From Opimibacter sp041746735 (GTDB taxonomy: Bacteria; Bacteroidota; Bacteroidia; Chitinophagales; Saprospiraceae): a DNA stretch of 64,000 nucleotides. Each line of letters begins with the position of its first letter. Position 1 is the first letter of the stretch. The position numbers and the translations under genes were made by a program. The DNA is taken from contig JBGTGP010000032.1 of assembly GCA_041746735.1 (NCBI GenBank), forward strand, positions 186,001-250,000. The letters are read 5' to 3'. The notes under the pieces were generated by a model that worked only from the letters and a program-made list of their open reading frames with translations, had not been told where the DNA came from and did no database searches. Positions 63,905 through 64,000 of this stretch are shown piece after piece.

Positions 63905-63912
63905 CAAAAGTA
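63905..63912 (-). promoter_or_regulatory. Bacteroidota -7 promoter element upstream of mutS
   Basis: TACTTTTG on the minus strand, exact TAnnTTTG match, 45 bp before the chosen ATG and 24 bp before the alternative TTG. Confidence 0.6.
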
Positions 63913-64000
63913 ATATTTATCTTTTTAAGATACATGACTGACATTTAACCTCGTCTTTGGGATCAAGCCATAATTTTACATGGATATGCGTATCGGGGAT

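Noticed and set aside
63980..64000. ATG at the right edge with seven codons (MDMRIGD)
   Set aside because: It could be the start of the next gene behind a -7-like TAATTTTA, but seven codons cannot support a call.

Overview
The window is chromosomal DNA of a member of the Bacteroidota. The evidence is a gldA-gldF-gldG gliding ABC transporter set, secretion tails of type IX secretion (T9SS) type A and type B, DUF3098 next to uppP, SDR-type threonine dehydrogenase next to kbl, GWxTD and DUF6702 proteins, and at least seven exact copies of the Bacteroidota -7 promoter element TAnnTTTG in front of genes. The gene complement looks like the Saprospiria/Lewinella side of the phylum, but that placement is an inference. 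Base composition looks even by eye and coding density is high. I see no phage, transposase, integrase, CRISPR array or rRNA.

Layout. 0-3.8 kb: a cytochrome c maturation pair (ccmE, then ccmF running off the left edge) divergent from a lone ftsE. 3.8-6.25 kb: purB between two repeat-rich spacers built from the same ordered modules. 6.25-8.1 kb: DUF3098-uppP-truB on the minus strand. 8.2-13.8 kb: gldA-gldF-gldG-DUF4340 and an S1/P1-nuclease-like zinc enzyme on the plus strand, with stop/start overlaps or very short gaps. 13.8-17.9 kb: an Hsp15-like S4 protein, then a sugar oxidation cassette (TIM-barrel isomerase, GMC oxidoreductase, gluconate dehydrogenase subunit 3-like protein) and a DUF3817 membrane protein. 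17.9-25.7 kb: a large secreted Asp-box protein, an S41 protease, a YrdC/Sua5 protein and a T9SS type B surface protein. 25.8-33 kb: rplS, an SDR, a metallophosphoesterase, a small lipoprotein, a GWxTD protein, a HerA-like ATPase and a HupE/DUF6702 pair. 33-43.6 kb: feoA-feoB, tdh-kbl, aspartate kinase, a LOG-family protein, an MscS-type channel, tRNA-Ser(CGA), tyrS and a LolE-like permease. 43.7-48.8 kb: corA, a 490-bp regulatory-looking spacer, and nrdB-nrdA of the eukaryote-like class Ia type. 48.8-64 kb: secreted proteins (including a peptidylarginine/agmatine deiminase), a multi-spanning membrane protein, a TrmH-type methyltransferase, rimO, tRNA-Gly(CCC), an M16 peptidase, another T9SS type A protein and mutS.

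Most of the window is housekeeping or typical Bacteroidota envelope biology. The parts I rate most worth a second look are: (i) the corA-nrdB spacer, with a 31-bp palindrome made of two facing DnaA-box-like sequences, further DnaA-box-like 9-mers, and a 50-nt three-stem element just upstream of nrdB; (ii) the twin mosaic repeat blocks around purB, and a related tandem repeat abutting tRNA-Ser; (iii) the gld transporter genes coupled to a DUF4340 protein and a nine-ligand zinc phosphoesterase. Several start codons were moved relative to the longest possible ORF because a TAnnTTTG element or a signal peptide sits inside the longer frame. GTG and TTG starts are common here.
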